This document shows, in pieces, positions 1 through 12,554 of a stretch of 64,000 nucleotides of DNA. Numbering within the stretch: position 1 is the first letter of the stretch; each line of letters opens with the position of its first letter. Below the pieces are notes generated by a model. It was not told where the DNA came from. It was given only the letters and a program-made list of their open reading frames with translations, and did not search any database. The position numbers were made by a program, and so were the translations under genes. The DNA lies in assembly GCF_026914265.1 (NCBI RefSeq), contig NC_069127.1, forward strand, positions 68,978,723 through 69,042,722, given 5' to 3'. The DNA is from Mya arenaria. Its lineage: Eukaryota; Mollusca; Bivalvia; Myida; Myidae.

Positions 1-138
1 ATTTAGTACTTAGGATTTAATGATATTGATATATACATGACACGTTTGTTTTATTATACGTTGACGACATTATGGTATTTTCTGAACCATGATTGGCTTG
101 CAATACGTTTAGATATTTTATATTATTAATGTCGAAGA

Positions 139-1150
139 TTGAAACTCAAAATAAATGTCCAGCAATCTAATATAATTGTTCTCAGAAAGGGTGGTATTTT
201 GCCAAGGAGTCTACAGTTCACCTTCATTGGGGAACGTTTTGAGATAGTCAGGTCTCGTTTTGAGACAGTCAGGTCTCTGTCTTTTTAGGTGTTGTCTTTT
301 CCTCGGGTGGTTCTTTTAATAATAGTAAAATAACTCTTGCACAAAGAGTTGTTTTTAAACTAAAAACATATTTATACAAGTTTCCTATTGTTAACATGAA
401 ACATCGCCTCGACATTGTTGAAAAGCTGATTTTACCCATTTTTAATTACTCCAGTGAAGTTTCGGGTGTTTATAAACCAAATAATATTGAACGTTATCTT
501 ACAGAGTATTGCAAGCGCATTCTTCTGGTAAGCATTGTTTTCAAATGATTCTGATTATGGTTACTCAGTAGATTAAAATGAGCTTACAAAAGATACAAAT
601 GTAAATCAAAATTGTAAAGTACTGGTTAAAGATTACAAGTAGTGAAAACTTGAAGTATTGTACAATTATTTACGAAAGTTTTAAAACTTATGTGGATCTG
701 CTTCCACATTGCTTGTCGCGGGTTATATTAATTCAACATGTATTGTCATAATAAAGATTTTATTAGATATAGCTAGCGCATGGTGTTGGTAATGCACATG
801 GTTTTGTTTGTGAATTTAAACAACGTTTGTGTAACACAAATGTACAGAAATGGAATGTCAAAATTGAAAATTCAACACAGCACTTTTTACATCTAGTGTT
901 TCCTTCGGCTTTCAGCAAAGTCTAAAATGTAACCTATATACTAATTAAATTCATCAATGACTAAGTTTTTCTTTCCTTTCATAATCTGTCTATTGACACT
1001 GGTAGATGGCATCGTCCAAACTGTATCTCTCGTGAAGACAGGAAGTGTATAACATGAATTAGATGAATACCACTTAGTGATATAATGTAATTTATATACT
1101 GAACTTCGTAAAAGATGCATTGCTTAATATTACTGGCCCAAGCCCAATGA
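139..1150 (+). pseudogene. LINE (non-LTR retrotransposon) reverse-transcriptase remnant, 3' part
   Basis: Degraded C-terminal part of a LINE ORF2 protein, which would copy the element's RNA into DNA at a nicked target. It is readable in several frames. From about 178 the frame gives LRKGGILPRS, then after a roughly 27-bp local duplication with a stop, VVFSSGGSF (from 288). After that come KLKTYLYKFPIV and LILPIFNYSSEVSGVY, close to the usual LILPILNYGSEVWG block after the RT palm, and NIERYLTEYCKRILLV. Further fragments are FKQRLCNTNVQKWN (about 805-850) and a DTGRWHRPNC / DRKC block (about 995-1050), which fits the Cys-containing C-terminus of jockey/CR1-like LINEs. Frameshifts and stops make it inactive. 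No 5' part is present in the window. The family assignment rests on recalled consensus blocks; the LINE identity is secure, the clade is not. Confidence 0.85.
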
Positions 1151-1597
1151 TTAAATTTAACTCCTCGTAAATCACTTTTATTTGTCAGTTTGTTGTTATA
1201 TTATGTATTGGAAAATCGAAACATTGATTTGTAAGTATGTATTGAAGGGTTGATATATATGTCTTTGAAATGTGTTTAATGTGTAAAAAGTTGACTTGTC
1301 TCAGATTCATAGATTGCACTATGTTTGCACTGTATATATGTGTACGTATATAAACACCTTCTACGTCTATAATGTGAACGCTTACCTTTCAAATTTATTT
1401 TATTGAAAATGTATTGTTCTAAAAGCTCGTATCTAAACAACAGAATCCTCAGATGTTCCACTTGCTATGTTATTTGCATATGTTTATTTGTTTATTTGTT
1501 TTTCTCATGGGCTATTTGGCTTAATAAACCTGTATTAAAAAAAGAACTTTCTAAACTATTTTCACCAAAAGCTCATAATCAAAGAAGGATGGAGCTT

Positions 1598-1667
1598 AGT
1601 GTTTGGCTCGAGTCCGCTATCGGCATTTTAAATACCGAGACACGCCACCAATTGAGCTAATTTGTCA
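1598..1667 (-). other. tRNA-like sequence (tRNA pseudogene or SINE head)
   Basis: On the minus strand there is a good Pol III A box (TAGCTCAATTGG, 1649-1659) and a B box (GGACTCGAGCC, 1605-1615). Between them is a 5-bp anticodon-type stem, CGGTA/TGCCG, with a 7-nt loop TTTAAAA, which would give anticodon TAA (Leu). The D and T stems pair poorly and no clean acceptor stem is seen. It is therefore more likely a decayed tRNA or a tRNA-derived SINE promoter than a working tRNA gene. Confidence 0.45.
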
Positions 1668-1669
1668 AC

Positions 1670-2205
1670 ACAGACGGAATAACCTACCGATATATAAAAC
1701 TCCAGTTCACTAAATATTTCATTGTTTCATAACTCTGTACGGAAAACATACACTAAAGTAGTTTACATCTAGACATTTATGGGAATGTAATGCTTTGTTT
1801 TAAACTATCGTTTAATACAATATAACCAAAATGTATGTCCTTACCTTTTACATTTTTTGTAAAGTTAAGTATCAGCACTATCCACACGGAATTCAAAATT
1901 TTTATATAAAACTTCATCATATTATTTAACTTGTGCTATAGAGTTTGAACACATGATAAGTAGAGTCCAACTACGGTAACAACCATATCTGACAAATGAT
2001 AAAATGAAGATTCATATTTAAGGACTTTGAACAGTTCTTCCGGGTTATCGATTAAACAGGTCAGTTTTGCTTATCTCGTTTAAATACATGCCACATTGAC
2101 ACATACGAATTTCGGTTAGTTTGTATTCTCAATTTTTCCTATCTGATTAGGGCTTACGGGTTTACTTAAATCAACCATCTCACAGGACGACGATAACATT
2201 TTATC
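1670..2205. other. AT-rich intergenic stretch, nothing recognised
   Basis: No exon-like open frame, RNA gene or clear repeat was seen here. It separates the tRNA-like sequence from the tandem array that starts near 2206. Confidence 0.5.
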
Positions 2206-2518
2206 TCGTCTTGATCACTTCAAACGTGCCAGTGATTTGTATTATAATTCAGTGAATATTATTGCCTTGATCACTTCAATTCCGTGCCAGTTATTTGTAT
2301 TATAATTCAGTGAATATTATTGCCTTGATCACTTCAATTCTGTGCCAGTAATTTGTATTATAATTCAGTGAATATTATTGCCTTGATCACTTCAATTCCG
2401 TGCCAGTTATTTGTATTATAATTCAGTAAATATTATTGCATTGATCACTTCAAATCCGTTCCAGTTATTTTTATAATGATTCAGTGAATATTATTTCGTT
2501 GATCACTTCTAATTCGTT
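2206..2518. repeat. Tandem array, 56-58 bp unit, about 6 copies
   Basis: The unit begins CTTGATCACTTCAATTCCG and runs through TGCCAGTTATTTGTATTATAATTCAGTGAATATTATTGC. Successive starts at 2210, 2266 and 2324 give 56- and 58-bp spacing. The last two units are more diverged and the array fades near 2518. No coding content. Confidence 0.85.
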
Positions 2519-2829
2519 CCTGCGAAAACATCTTTAAATGAGCATAAAACAAGGTATTTCTACCTTATAAAACTAAAGTAGACCACAGTAAATCTTTTAC
2601 CATTCACCAATCATTTAATATTTTTGCGTTTTCTGCTATTTAATACTTAGTACACGGTTACATCTTGTTATGAATTAGTAATATTTCTCATAAACTCATT
2701 ATTTAGTCAGAAGTTAAAGGTCAAAATTTATGTTTGTTATACATATGTATGTATCGATTTTGAATAAGAGTGTTACTTTAACTAATTAATAGTTTATGCA
2801 ACTAAGTAGTAATCAACATAACTATGACA

Positions 2830-3639
<810 letters not shown>

Positions 3640-3640
<1 letters not shown>

Positions 3641-4290
3641 GCTATATCCCCCGCCTCATGGGGGCATTTTTTTTGTAACGAAAGCCAATCAATGGTAAGG
3701 GTAGTTTCTCAGGAAAATAAAAATGCGTAAAATTAAGAAAGGGCAATAACTCTTCCTAAAATGGTCGAATCGCAAAAGCCCGACAATATGCGCTGCGTCA
3801 CTATATAGTCATCAATCTGTGAAAGTTTATTAGAAATTGCATGAGAAATGTAAGAGAAGTTGCAAAGAAACCAATTTTAAATGTAAAAAAAGGGCAATTA
3901 CTCTTTCAAAAATGGCCGAATCGCGAAAGCCCGACAATATGCGCTGAGTCACTATATAGTCGTCAATCTGTGAACGTTTGGTAGAAATCGCATGGAAAAC
4001 GTAAGAGAAGTTGCGAAGAAACCAATTTTAAATGTAAAATAAGCAAAGGGCAATAACTCTTTCAAAAATGGTCGAATCGGAAAAGCCCGACAATTTGCGC
4101 TGCTTCACTTTATGACCATCAATCTGTGAAAGTTTGGTAGATATCGCATGAGAAATGTAAGAGGAGATGCAAAGAAATGAATGTGGGACGGACGGACGCA
4201 CACATGCACGCACGCACACACGCACGCACACACACACGTAATCGCGCCTACCATTACTATATCCCCTCGCCTTTTCAAGGCGGGGGATAA
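3640..4290. mobile_element. Bivalve-type tandem-core element nested in copy 1
   Basis: Bounded by short GC-rich inverted ends: TATCCCCCGCCTCATGGGGG at the left and CGCCTTTTCAAGGCGGGGGATA at the right. Inside are three units of roughly 150 bp starting near 3744, 3893 and 4048, each beginning GGGCAATAACTCTT and containing AAGCCCGACAAT.TGCGCTG. They are followed by a CA/GC-rich tract (4190-4240, ACGCACACACGCACGC). The structure of inverted ends, tandem core and microsatellite recalls the bivalve pearl-type elements. Comparison with copy 2 of the host repeat shows a clean insertion flanked by AATA. Confidence 0.7.
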
Positions 4291-4804
4291 AAATATTTGA
4301 AGAAAATGAAGTCACATGCCAAAACACTCCGAGTCAGCCAAAAACGTGTTCTCCAAATACGGTTTTAAAGATAACATGAATAAGCAAAATCTTTGTAAAA
4401 ATCAAAGGACTGAAAGCTTAGTTATGAAAGGATGCTATATTAAACCCTATTTTGTACTTTCATGACCTGATGGAGCTTAATGTTGTAAACGTAATATCTA
4501 GATTTTAAAAGTTTTGTTTTATCGTATCTTGGTTTTTAGCAAATCATTCACATATTTGTATTTTTAAATTGACGTATGGTTGATTCGTTACGAATTTTAG
4601 AATTTGATTTGCTCTACTTTATGCACTAGGATCGATTTTATGAATGTTATTGTGCCAATGAATAGGGTGTCATGAAGTTTTCCTGATTTTTTGCTCATAT
4701 TAAACGCTAAAAAAGATCATTACAAATCACACTCATAAAGTGCCTATACCAGAGCTTACAATACATGTTGACAAATGCCCCTTATGATAGGCCTATAGTA
4801 AAAA
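4291..4804. other. Gene-free AT-rich stretch
   Basis: The last bases of the interrupted repeat (to about 4303) are followed by unremarkable AT-rich sequence up to the 34-bp minisatellite. No exon-like frame seen. Confidence 0.5.
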
Positions 4805-5222
4805 CCCATGCCAATGCAGGCTGGGCCAATACTAAACAACCATGTCAATGCAGACTGGGTCAGTACTGAACAACCATACGAATGAAGGCTGGGCCAATAC
4901 TGAATAACCATGCCAAAGCAGGCTGGGTCAATACTGAACAACCATGCCAAAGCAGACTGGGCCAGTACTGAACAACCATGCCAAAGCAGACTGGGCCAAT
5001 ACTGAGCAACCATGCCATTGCAGGATGGGCCAATACTAAACAATCATGCCAAAGCAGGCTGGGCCAGTACTGAACAACCATGCCAATGCAGGATGGGCCA
5101 ATACTGAACAACCATACCAATGCAGGCCGGGCCAATACTGAACAACCATGCCAAAGCCGTCTGGGCCAATACTGAACAACCATGTCAATGCAGGCTGGGT
5201 CCGTACTTAACAACCATGCCAA
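4805..5222. repeat. 34-bp minisatellite, left block (about 12 copies)
   Basis: The unit is CAGGCTGGGCCAATACTGAA followed by CAACCATGCCAAAG, 34 bp. Common variants are CAATG for CAAAG and GTCAGTAC for GCCAATAC. The minus strand has no stop codon in the consensus, so long reading frames appear in all three minus frames. These are a by-product of the repeat, not genes. Confidence 0.93.
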
Positions 5223-5379
5223 TATATATGCAAAAAGCTACAGAAACATGCTCAGTAGCAAAAAGTTTAAACATAAACCCGGTTTAGTGGCAATGGGCAA
5301 CGCCAAAGACATAGAACACAAATTCACAAATAAGAAACATAGAACAGCACACAACTCTACAAACAGCACAGTGCATAAA

Positions 5380-5424
<45 letters not shown>

Positions 5425-5949
5425 TTATTATTAAATTAAATAATTGGTATGTTTATCAAGAATTGTTAGGTACCGCCTTGGAATGGTCAGTAAAATGTAA
5501 ATTTACTGGGGGGTTAAACCAGTTTATGTGCACAAACCTCACTCTTATCCCAACAATTCTTAATAAAGATAAAACGCAAAAGATAAATCTTATCAAAGTA
5601 TGCATTAACTTATCAATAAAACAAATAATAATAAAAACGAAAAGGTAAACCCCAAGTACTTCAATGATTAGAGACCCCAACTTTATCTGCAGACGGAGGG
5701 AAACAATTCAGAGCACCTACTGCAAAAACTTTTCAAAGATACGATGCAGTCATCGTTAGAAACCAAAAGCTTCACATACAGTCTGCCTTAAAAGGTTTAA
5801 AACTGTGTGATCATGGAGTTTCATAATAAAAAGCATCATTGTACTAAAACTGGTAACAAATAAAGAAAAACATTATTAAAAATAAAAGCGACTAGTATAT
5901 GCTATTCTCTCCTTCCAAATGATTTGAAAACGTAAAATATTTGAAGAAG
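5222..5949 (+). mobile_element. (TA)n-centred interspersed repeat, copy 2, inserted in the 34-bp array
   Basis: This copy has the full head (ATATATGCAAAAAGCTACAG, CATGCTCAGTAGC, AAACATAAACCCGGTTTAG). It continues through the CACAGTGCATAAATACTATA junction, a short TA tract and the conserved tail ending TATTTGAAGAA. The 34-bp array stops at CCATGCCAAT just before it and resumes with a diverged unit just after, so the element interrupted a pre-existing array. Short frames in the tail are present in both copies but carry no recognisable domain. Confidence 0.8.
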
Positions 5950-6335
5950 TCAGGTCGACCCAATACTGAACAACCATGCAAAAGAAGGCTGGGCCAGAAC
6001 TGAACAACCATTCCAAAGCAGGCTGGGCCAGAACTGAACAACCATTCCAAAGCAGGCTGGGCCAATACTGAACAACCATGCCAAAGAAGGCTGGGCCAGA
6101 ACTGAACAACCATTCCAAAGCAGGCTGGGCCAATACTGAACAACCATGCCAAAGAAGGCTGGGCCAGAACTGAACAACCATTCCAAAGCAGGCTGGGCCA
6201 GAACTGAACCATTCCAAAGCAGGCTGGGCCAATACTGAACAACCATGCCAAAGCATTCTGGGCAAATACAGAACAACCATGCCAAAGCCGGCTGGGCCAA
6301 TACTGAACAGCCATGCCAGTGCAGGCTTTGTCAAT
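5950..6335. repeat. 34-bp minisatellite, right block (about 11 copies)
   Basis: Continuation of the left array after the insertion. Here many units alternate between CATGCCAAAGAAGG...CAGAACTG and CATTCCAAAGCAGG...CAATACTG. That is a 68-bp dimeric higher-order pattern not seen in the left block, so the two halves appear to have evolved separately since the split. The last unit fades at about 6335. Confidence 0.9.
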
Positions 6336-8990
6336 ACGAATGCGATTTGATTGGTTTAAAAGAAGGTAAAAAACAAGCTCATTTTTTTTGTTACAAAGGC
6401 TGATCGTCTCTTTTTATCAGAAATATGGCAACAGCGTTGAGTCATCTGGAAATTAATTTACATGTGCAAGCCATCGATTTTCAAGGATAAATGCATCATT
6501 TTGAAAAAAAACCCAAAAACATCAAGACATTCATATTTTTATTGAAATACATGCATAAACAAACTGTTTCATTATACACTGAAGACAACAAGCAAGTAGC
6601 ATTGCTAACGCTTTTCCGCTAAGTGGGATCGTTCTTGTTTTTTTTTACTTTCATAAATGATTTAATACTTGAACACAGAATGAAATATGTAAAGAGTTGT
6701 ATAAGGATCGATACAAGAAGCCAAGACATGAGCGAGAACACTGTTAGAGGCACTAGGTTGTAAGCTTCATGTTTCAACACCCATCAACTTGCAAGCTTCT
6801 TCGGGGCCAGAATTTAATTTAAAGGCAATACAACAAAATAATATATAGAACAAATAATTATAAAAACCTTAAAAATAATCAAGATTTCATGGTCAGGAAT
6901 CAACTAAAATTAACAGAATCAGCCCAAAGCATCTGTTCTTACTACCTCAAGTAACATTTCCGTCATATTTATATGAAACACTACAGAAACAAGCTCAGTA
7001 GCTAAAAATTTAAACATAAACCCCATTTACTGTCTACAGCATTTTTCCAATGCCTACGATTTTCAATTCGTGTTTGTGTCAAAGTTTACACACATTTTAT
7101 AATAGTTACATAATTCTAACATATTTGATGGTGTGTATTGACTATTTCAGCCAAACTTTTATATCATGTACTGCACGTTTACTTAACAACGTTCTACCTA
7201 TATCACCATTCCTTTCAAAGGAATAACGCGTAAATGTACCTAGACAAAATTGCGACGACTTATAGTATGCCCATGATATCAAGACGCAACCTATATAAAT
7301 CCCAGCCTACCTACCATTCAGTCTTTCAGCATTGTTAAGAATGATTTAATGGCTATATAGTATATAAACCAAATGTGTATTTATTTAAAATGATAGTTTA
7401 TCGTGATACCAAAGCTGATATCAAACCGCGTGACTGAACTGCAACTATCTAAATTGATACAAAAATATGAAAAGCAGAGGTTTGGTAGACGCGGATATGT
7501 TCAGATGTTCAGTGCAAAAGTAGGTTTAAAAAACTTAATATGTTCATATCAATGGTGATAATGATCATTTGCATTTGATTTTAAACAGTGGTAACTATTT
7601 AGAAGCACTTTTAAAATACTAGGCTGAAAAGGGGGCGGATACGCCTCGAATTCATAGTGAAAACGAAAGCAGTTTAAAGGAATATATTACTTGGTAGTAG
7701 ATTATGCATTACGAAAGCATACACATATTTCTATGGACCTATATTCCCAACATGTCCATGGATATTTGTAGCGTATTTAAAACATGTGTACAGTCCTTTA
7801 TAGCCTTTATGTTAAAAGTCTGCGTGTCTGCGTGTCCATTGAGATCAATAGACCTATTTATCTAACATAATTATGTATGGTACTTTTTAACCAAAACTTA
7901 TATGCACCTAAATGGCGTTCAAGTCTATGGACGTATATAGCATATATATCAATTTTCTTCATGTCCAAGGTTATCCTTAGCATAAATAGTCATGTATCTA
8001 TTTTTATGACATGTACATTAACTTTTATATGTAGCAACTAGTCGTTTTGGTAGTCATATGCCTTAAAAAGAATAAAGTGTATTTAATTTTCCTTAAACAA
8101 TGGAAACTATAGGGTCGTTTAGCCTTTTATTAAATCAAGACTCAAACACAAAACTTAACGCACACAACGTCACAAGACAAAAAAAACATGTGCATAACAC
8201 ATCCTATAATTATCGTTATGGGTATGTTGGGGCGACCGCCTAAACACGGTCGATGGAAACTTAGGGTTAGGGCTAAGGGTACAAGACGTATCTTAGGACG
8301 TAAGCCTCATATGACTGACCTGGTGTACGAGCTATATAATTTATCCATATCCCACCTGATAACAAATTGCATGACTGATCTAGATAGACTGAAGCACAAT
8401 AAACAACCAATGGTATTTTAAATTCGGATACATTCATTGCAAAAGTAATTTTCATTCGTTTTATATTTGGCTAGCAATACTGTTGTGGAATATTCGCATT
8501 TGATTCCAAATACCGGGCAATGTTGTATACACATTCAACATAAGTGATTAAAAAGGGGGCGAATACATTAAAAACATAATGTGAAAGAAGAATGAAGGAT
8601 TCAAATACATTCAATGATAAAAAAACAAACATATTCAAATAAATTGACCATGCAAATTGACTAATTACATAAATCCATTCCCAGCAAAATTAATGTTCAT
8701 AATGTTTTTCATTTGTGATGGGCGTACTGATGAGGATTTATTTTAGACACGTGATATTACAATGAGTCTTGGCTACTTGGGAAAGGAAGTTGATACGTCA
8801 ACGCGGGATAAATGTATGACAGACAAACGTTGGGTGAAGTTTAAGGACATTATGAATCGCAAACACTAACAAAGGTATTAAAGAAGTTTACACATGTTAA
8901 TTTCGCGAAAAAAGCTTTGCTATTTATTGCCTTCAAACAATGAAATAGTAATGGATAACATTCAAAACTGAAGATAGAAAACAACACAAA
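6336..8990. other. Gene-free stretch with one short repeat fragment
   Basis: AT-rich sequence with no exon-like reading frame that I can support. The only recognised item is a short head fragment of the interspersed repeat (6966-7029). A moderately GC-richer patch at 8220-8330 (CTTAGGGTTAGGGCTAAGGG) contains two telomere-like TTAGGG words but no array. Confidence 0.5.
6966..7029 (+). repeat. Short head fragment of the (TA)n-centred repeat
   Basis: ACTACAGAAACAAGCTCAGT and AAACATAAACCCCATTTA match the head of the longer copies. The match stops abruptly after CCCCATTTA, at nearly the same point as in the fragment at 21399-21463. Confidence 0.7.
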
Positions 8991-9004
8991 CAACAGCATA
9001 AAAT

Positions 9005-11420
9005 GACAAAAGTACCTACAATATGACAAACATGGTACGTTCACTATGACATACATAGTACGTAAAATATGACATACGTGGTAGGTACAATATGACATAC
9101 GTGGTAGGTACAATATGACATACATGGTAGGTACAATATGACATACGTGGTAGGTACAATATGACATACATGGTAGGTACAATATGACATACATGGTAGG
9201 TACAATATGACATACGTGGTAGGTACAATATGACATACGTGGTAGGTACAATATGACATACGTGGAAGGTACAATATGACATACATGGAAGGTACAATAT
9301 GACATACATATGGTAGGTACAATATGACATACGTGGTAGGTACAATATGACATACGTAGTAGGTACAATATGACATACGTAGTAGGTACAATATGACATA
9401 CGTAGTAGGTACAATATGACATACGTGGTAGGTACAATATGACATACATGGAAGGTACAATATGACATACATGGTAGGTACAATATGACATACATAGTAC
9501 GTACAATATGACATACGTGGTAGGTACAATATGACATACGTGGTAGGTACAATATGACATACGTGGTAGGTACAATATGACATACGTGGAAGGTACAATA
9601 TGACATACGTGTTAAGTACAGTATGACATACGTGGAAGGTACAATATGACATACGTGGTAGGTACAATATGACATACGTGGTAGGTACAATATGACATAC
9701 GTGGTAGGTACAATATGAAATACGTGGAAGGTACAATATGACATACGTGTTAAGTACAGTATGACATACGTGGAAGGTACAATATGACATACATGGTAGG
9801 TACAATATGACATACATAGTACGTACAATATGACATACGTGGTAGGTACAATATGACATACGTGGTAGGTACAATATGAAATACGTGGAAGGTACAATAT
9901 GACATACGTGTTAAGTACAGTATGACATACGTGGAAGGTACAATATGACATACGTGGTAGGTACAATATGACATACGTGGTAGGTAGAATATGACATACG
10001 TGGTAGGTAGAATATGACATACGTGGTAGGTAGAATATGACATACATGGTAGGTACAATATGACATACATAGTAGGCAAAATATGACATACGTAGTAGGT
10101 ACAATATGACATACGTCGTAGGTACAATATGACATACGTTGTAGGTACAATATGACATACGTGGTAGGTACAATATGACATACGTGGTAGGTAGAATATG
10201 ACATACGTGGTAGGTACAATATGACATACGTGGAAGGTACAATATGACATACGTGGTAGGTACAATATGACAAACGTGGTAGGTAGAATATGACATACGT
10301 GGTAGGTACAATATGACATACGTGGTAGGTAGAATATGACATACGTGGTAGATACAATATGACATACATGGTAGGTACAATATGACATACGTGGAAGGTA
10401 CAATATGACATACGTGGAAGGTACAATATGACATACGTGGTAGGTACAATATGACATACGTGGAAGGTACACTATGACATACATAGTACGTACAATATGA
10501 CATACGTGGAAGGTACAATATGACATACGTGGTAGGTAGAATATGACATACGTGGTAGGTAGAATATGACATACGTGGTAGATACAATATGACATACATG
10601 GTAGGTACAATATGACATACATAGTAGGCAAAATATGACATACGTAGTAGGTACAATATGACATACGTCGTAGGTACAATATGACATACGTTGTAGGTAC
10701 AATATGACATACGTGGTAGGTACAATATGACATACGTGGTAGGTAGAATATGACATACGTGGTAGGTACAATATGACATACGTGGAAGGTACAATATGAC
10801 ATACGTGGAAGGTACAATATGACATACGTGGTAGGTACAATATGACATACGTGGAAGGTACACTATGACATACATAGTACGTACAATATGACATACGTGG
10901 AAGGTACAATATGACATACGTGGTAGGTACAATATGACATACATGGTAGGTACAATATGATATACGTGGAAGGTACAATATGACATACGTTGAAGGTACA
11001 ATATAACATACGTGGTAGGTACAATATGACATACGTGGAAGGTACAATATGACATACATAGTACGTACAATATGACATACGTGTAAGGTAGAATATGACA
11101 TACGTGGTAGGTACAATATGACATACATGGTAGGTACAATATGACATACGTGGTAGGTACAATATGACATACGTGGAAGGTACACTATGGCATACATGGT
11201 AGGTACAATATGACATACGTAGTAGGTACACTATGACATACGTGGTAGGTTCAATATGACATACGTAGTAGGTACACTATGACATACATGGTACGTATGA
11301 TATATCAGACATGGTAGGTACAATATTATGTACATGGTAGGTACACTATGAAATCCATGGCACGTACATTATAACATACATGATTCGTACAATTTTACAT
11401 ACATGGTAGGTACATAATAA
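9005..11420. repeat. 23-bp minisatellite, about 105 copies
   Basis: Unit GGTAGGTACAATATGACATACGT (given in two parts: GGTAGGTACAATATG, ACATACGT). The main variant sites are ACGTGG/ACATGG, GGTAGG/GGAAGG and TACAAT/TAGAAT. A higher-order period is visible: rare variants AGTAGGCAAA (10071 and 10623) and GTCGTAGG (10115 and 10667) are both 552 bp apart, exactly 24 units. Outer units at both ends are the most degenerate, as expected from unequal exchange in the interior. All three minus frames are free of stops, producing an apparent frame of about 700 codons. Because 23 is not a multiple of 3, the protein repeat is 23 residues (69 bp). No start context, splice signal or domain supports translation. 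Confidence 0.97.
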
Positions 11421-12550
11421 CACACACGCACGGTAAAGTTGTGATACAATATGTTAAATTGTCGAGAAATTAATGGGGTTGTTTCTAAATATTATTTTGG
11501 CCTTAAAAACACGTTAAACCCTTATACATTTGCGCGTTTTACTAACGTTGAATCTCGCACGGAACCATTCTAAAATAAAACAAATATACGTTTGACTAAC
11601 AAATTAAGTTACATGGCACTTTCTTTATCTGCATTTTTTTTCAAGATTGTATTGTTCTAATTACTGCATAAAATGGATAATTATTCAAAACTTTAATCGA
11701 AAACGCATTTAAATAAATCAGAAAGGCCCTGACCCCTTTGAAAGAATGGGTGAAAAACACTAATTTTCTGAACAATATTTATGCGAAAAATACAGAAACA
11801 AGCTCAGTGGCAAAAAGTTTAAACATAAACCCGGTTAAATGCCACTGGGTAAACGCCAAAGACATAGAACATAACAACTAAAATCACAAACTGTTGTATT
11901 AACTAACCGTAAATTTCAGGATTCTTGTATATACACTTTTTTATTGTATTCTATAAGTAAAGTGTGTATGTTTTGTCGCGGTAAATATCCATATATTGTC
12001 GGCGTTTTAAAATGTTAACCTTAGCCATAAAGCAAATCATATTAGAGATTTAAAATGTTAGACAAAAATGATGCATGCCTGGCTATAATGTTAACGCCTT
12101 CATAAAATATTTCTCCATCGCTTGTCCACTGTCTATAGAAAAGGAACTAACCGTTGCATACATTTCGGTCACAAAACCGGATGTTTTAGTTGAAAATAGC
12201 CTTTTCCTTTCACCTGATATGGCGGACATTAATGAAATATGGCAACTTTAAGGTAAATCAATTCGTTTTTATTTACTTGCTTATTGTAACTACTATATTG
12301 GCAGATTGAAATTTTATATTGGTAGGTCATCAAACAATAGCAACTCAATGTGTTATGACATAAATCGTCTTAAAAGTAAATTTAAAGACAGTGTTTTTAG
12401 TATCATTTAACTTCCGATTTCCCTATACACATACAAGTAGTTTTTAGGTTATTTCCACTGACCTTCAGGCCTTTTTTACTGCTTACGATAAGGCGTTTTG
12501 TTGAAAGAATTTCAATCCATGACTCAATGTATAGTTTTATATCCGAATCA
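11421..12550. other. Gene-free stretch with one repeat-head fragment
   Basis: No exon-like frame seen. A head fragment of the (TA)n-centred repeat lies at about 11778-11895 (TACAGAAACAAGCTCAGTGG, then AAACATAAACCCGGTTAAA). Confidence 0.5.
11778..11895 (+). repeat. Head fragment of the (TA)n-centred repeat
   Basis: Begins ATATTTATGCGAAAAATACA and continues with the same words as copy 2 (AAACGCCAAAGACATAGAAC), ending before the TA core. Longer than the two 60-bp fragments elsewhere. Confidence 0.7.
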
Positions 12551-12554
12551 CTAA

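Noticed and set aside
4756..6334. Overlapping minus-strand open frames with LFSIGP repeats
   Set aside because: Products of the 34-bp tandem repeat, open in several frames at once.
8255..8290. TTAGGG words suggesting an interstitial telomere
   Set aside because: Only two words, not a tandem tract.
9016..11139. A minus-strand open frame of about 700 codons rich in Tyr, Cys and His
   Set aside because: It lies wholly in the 23-bp minisatellite; all three minus frames are open because the unit has no stop, and no start context, splice site or domain supports it.
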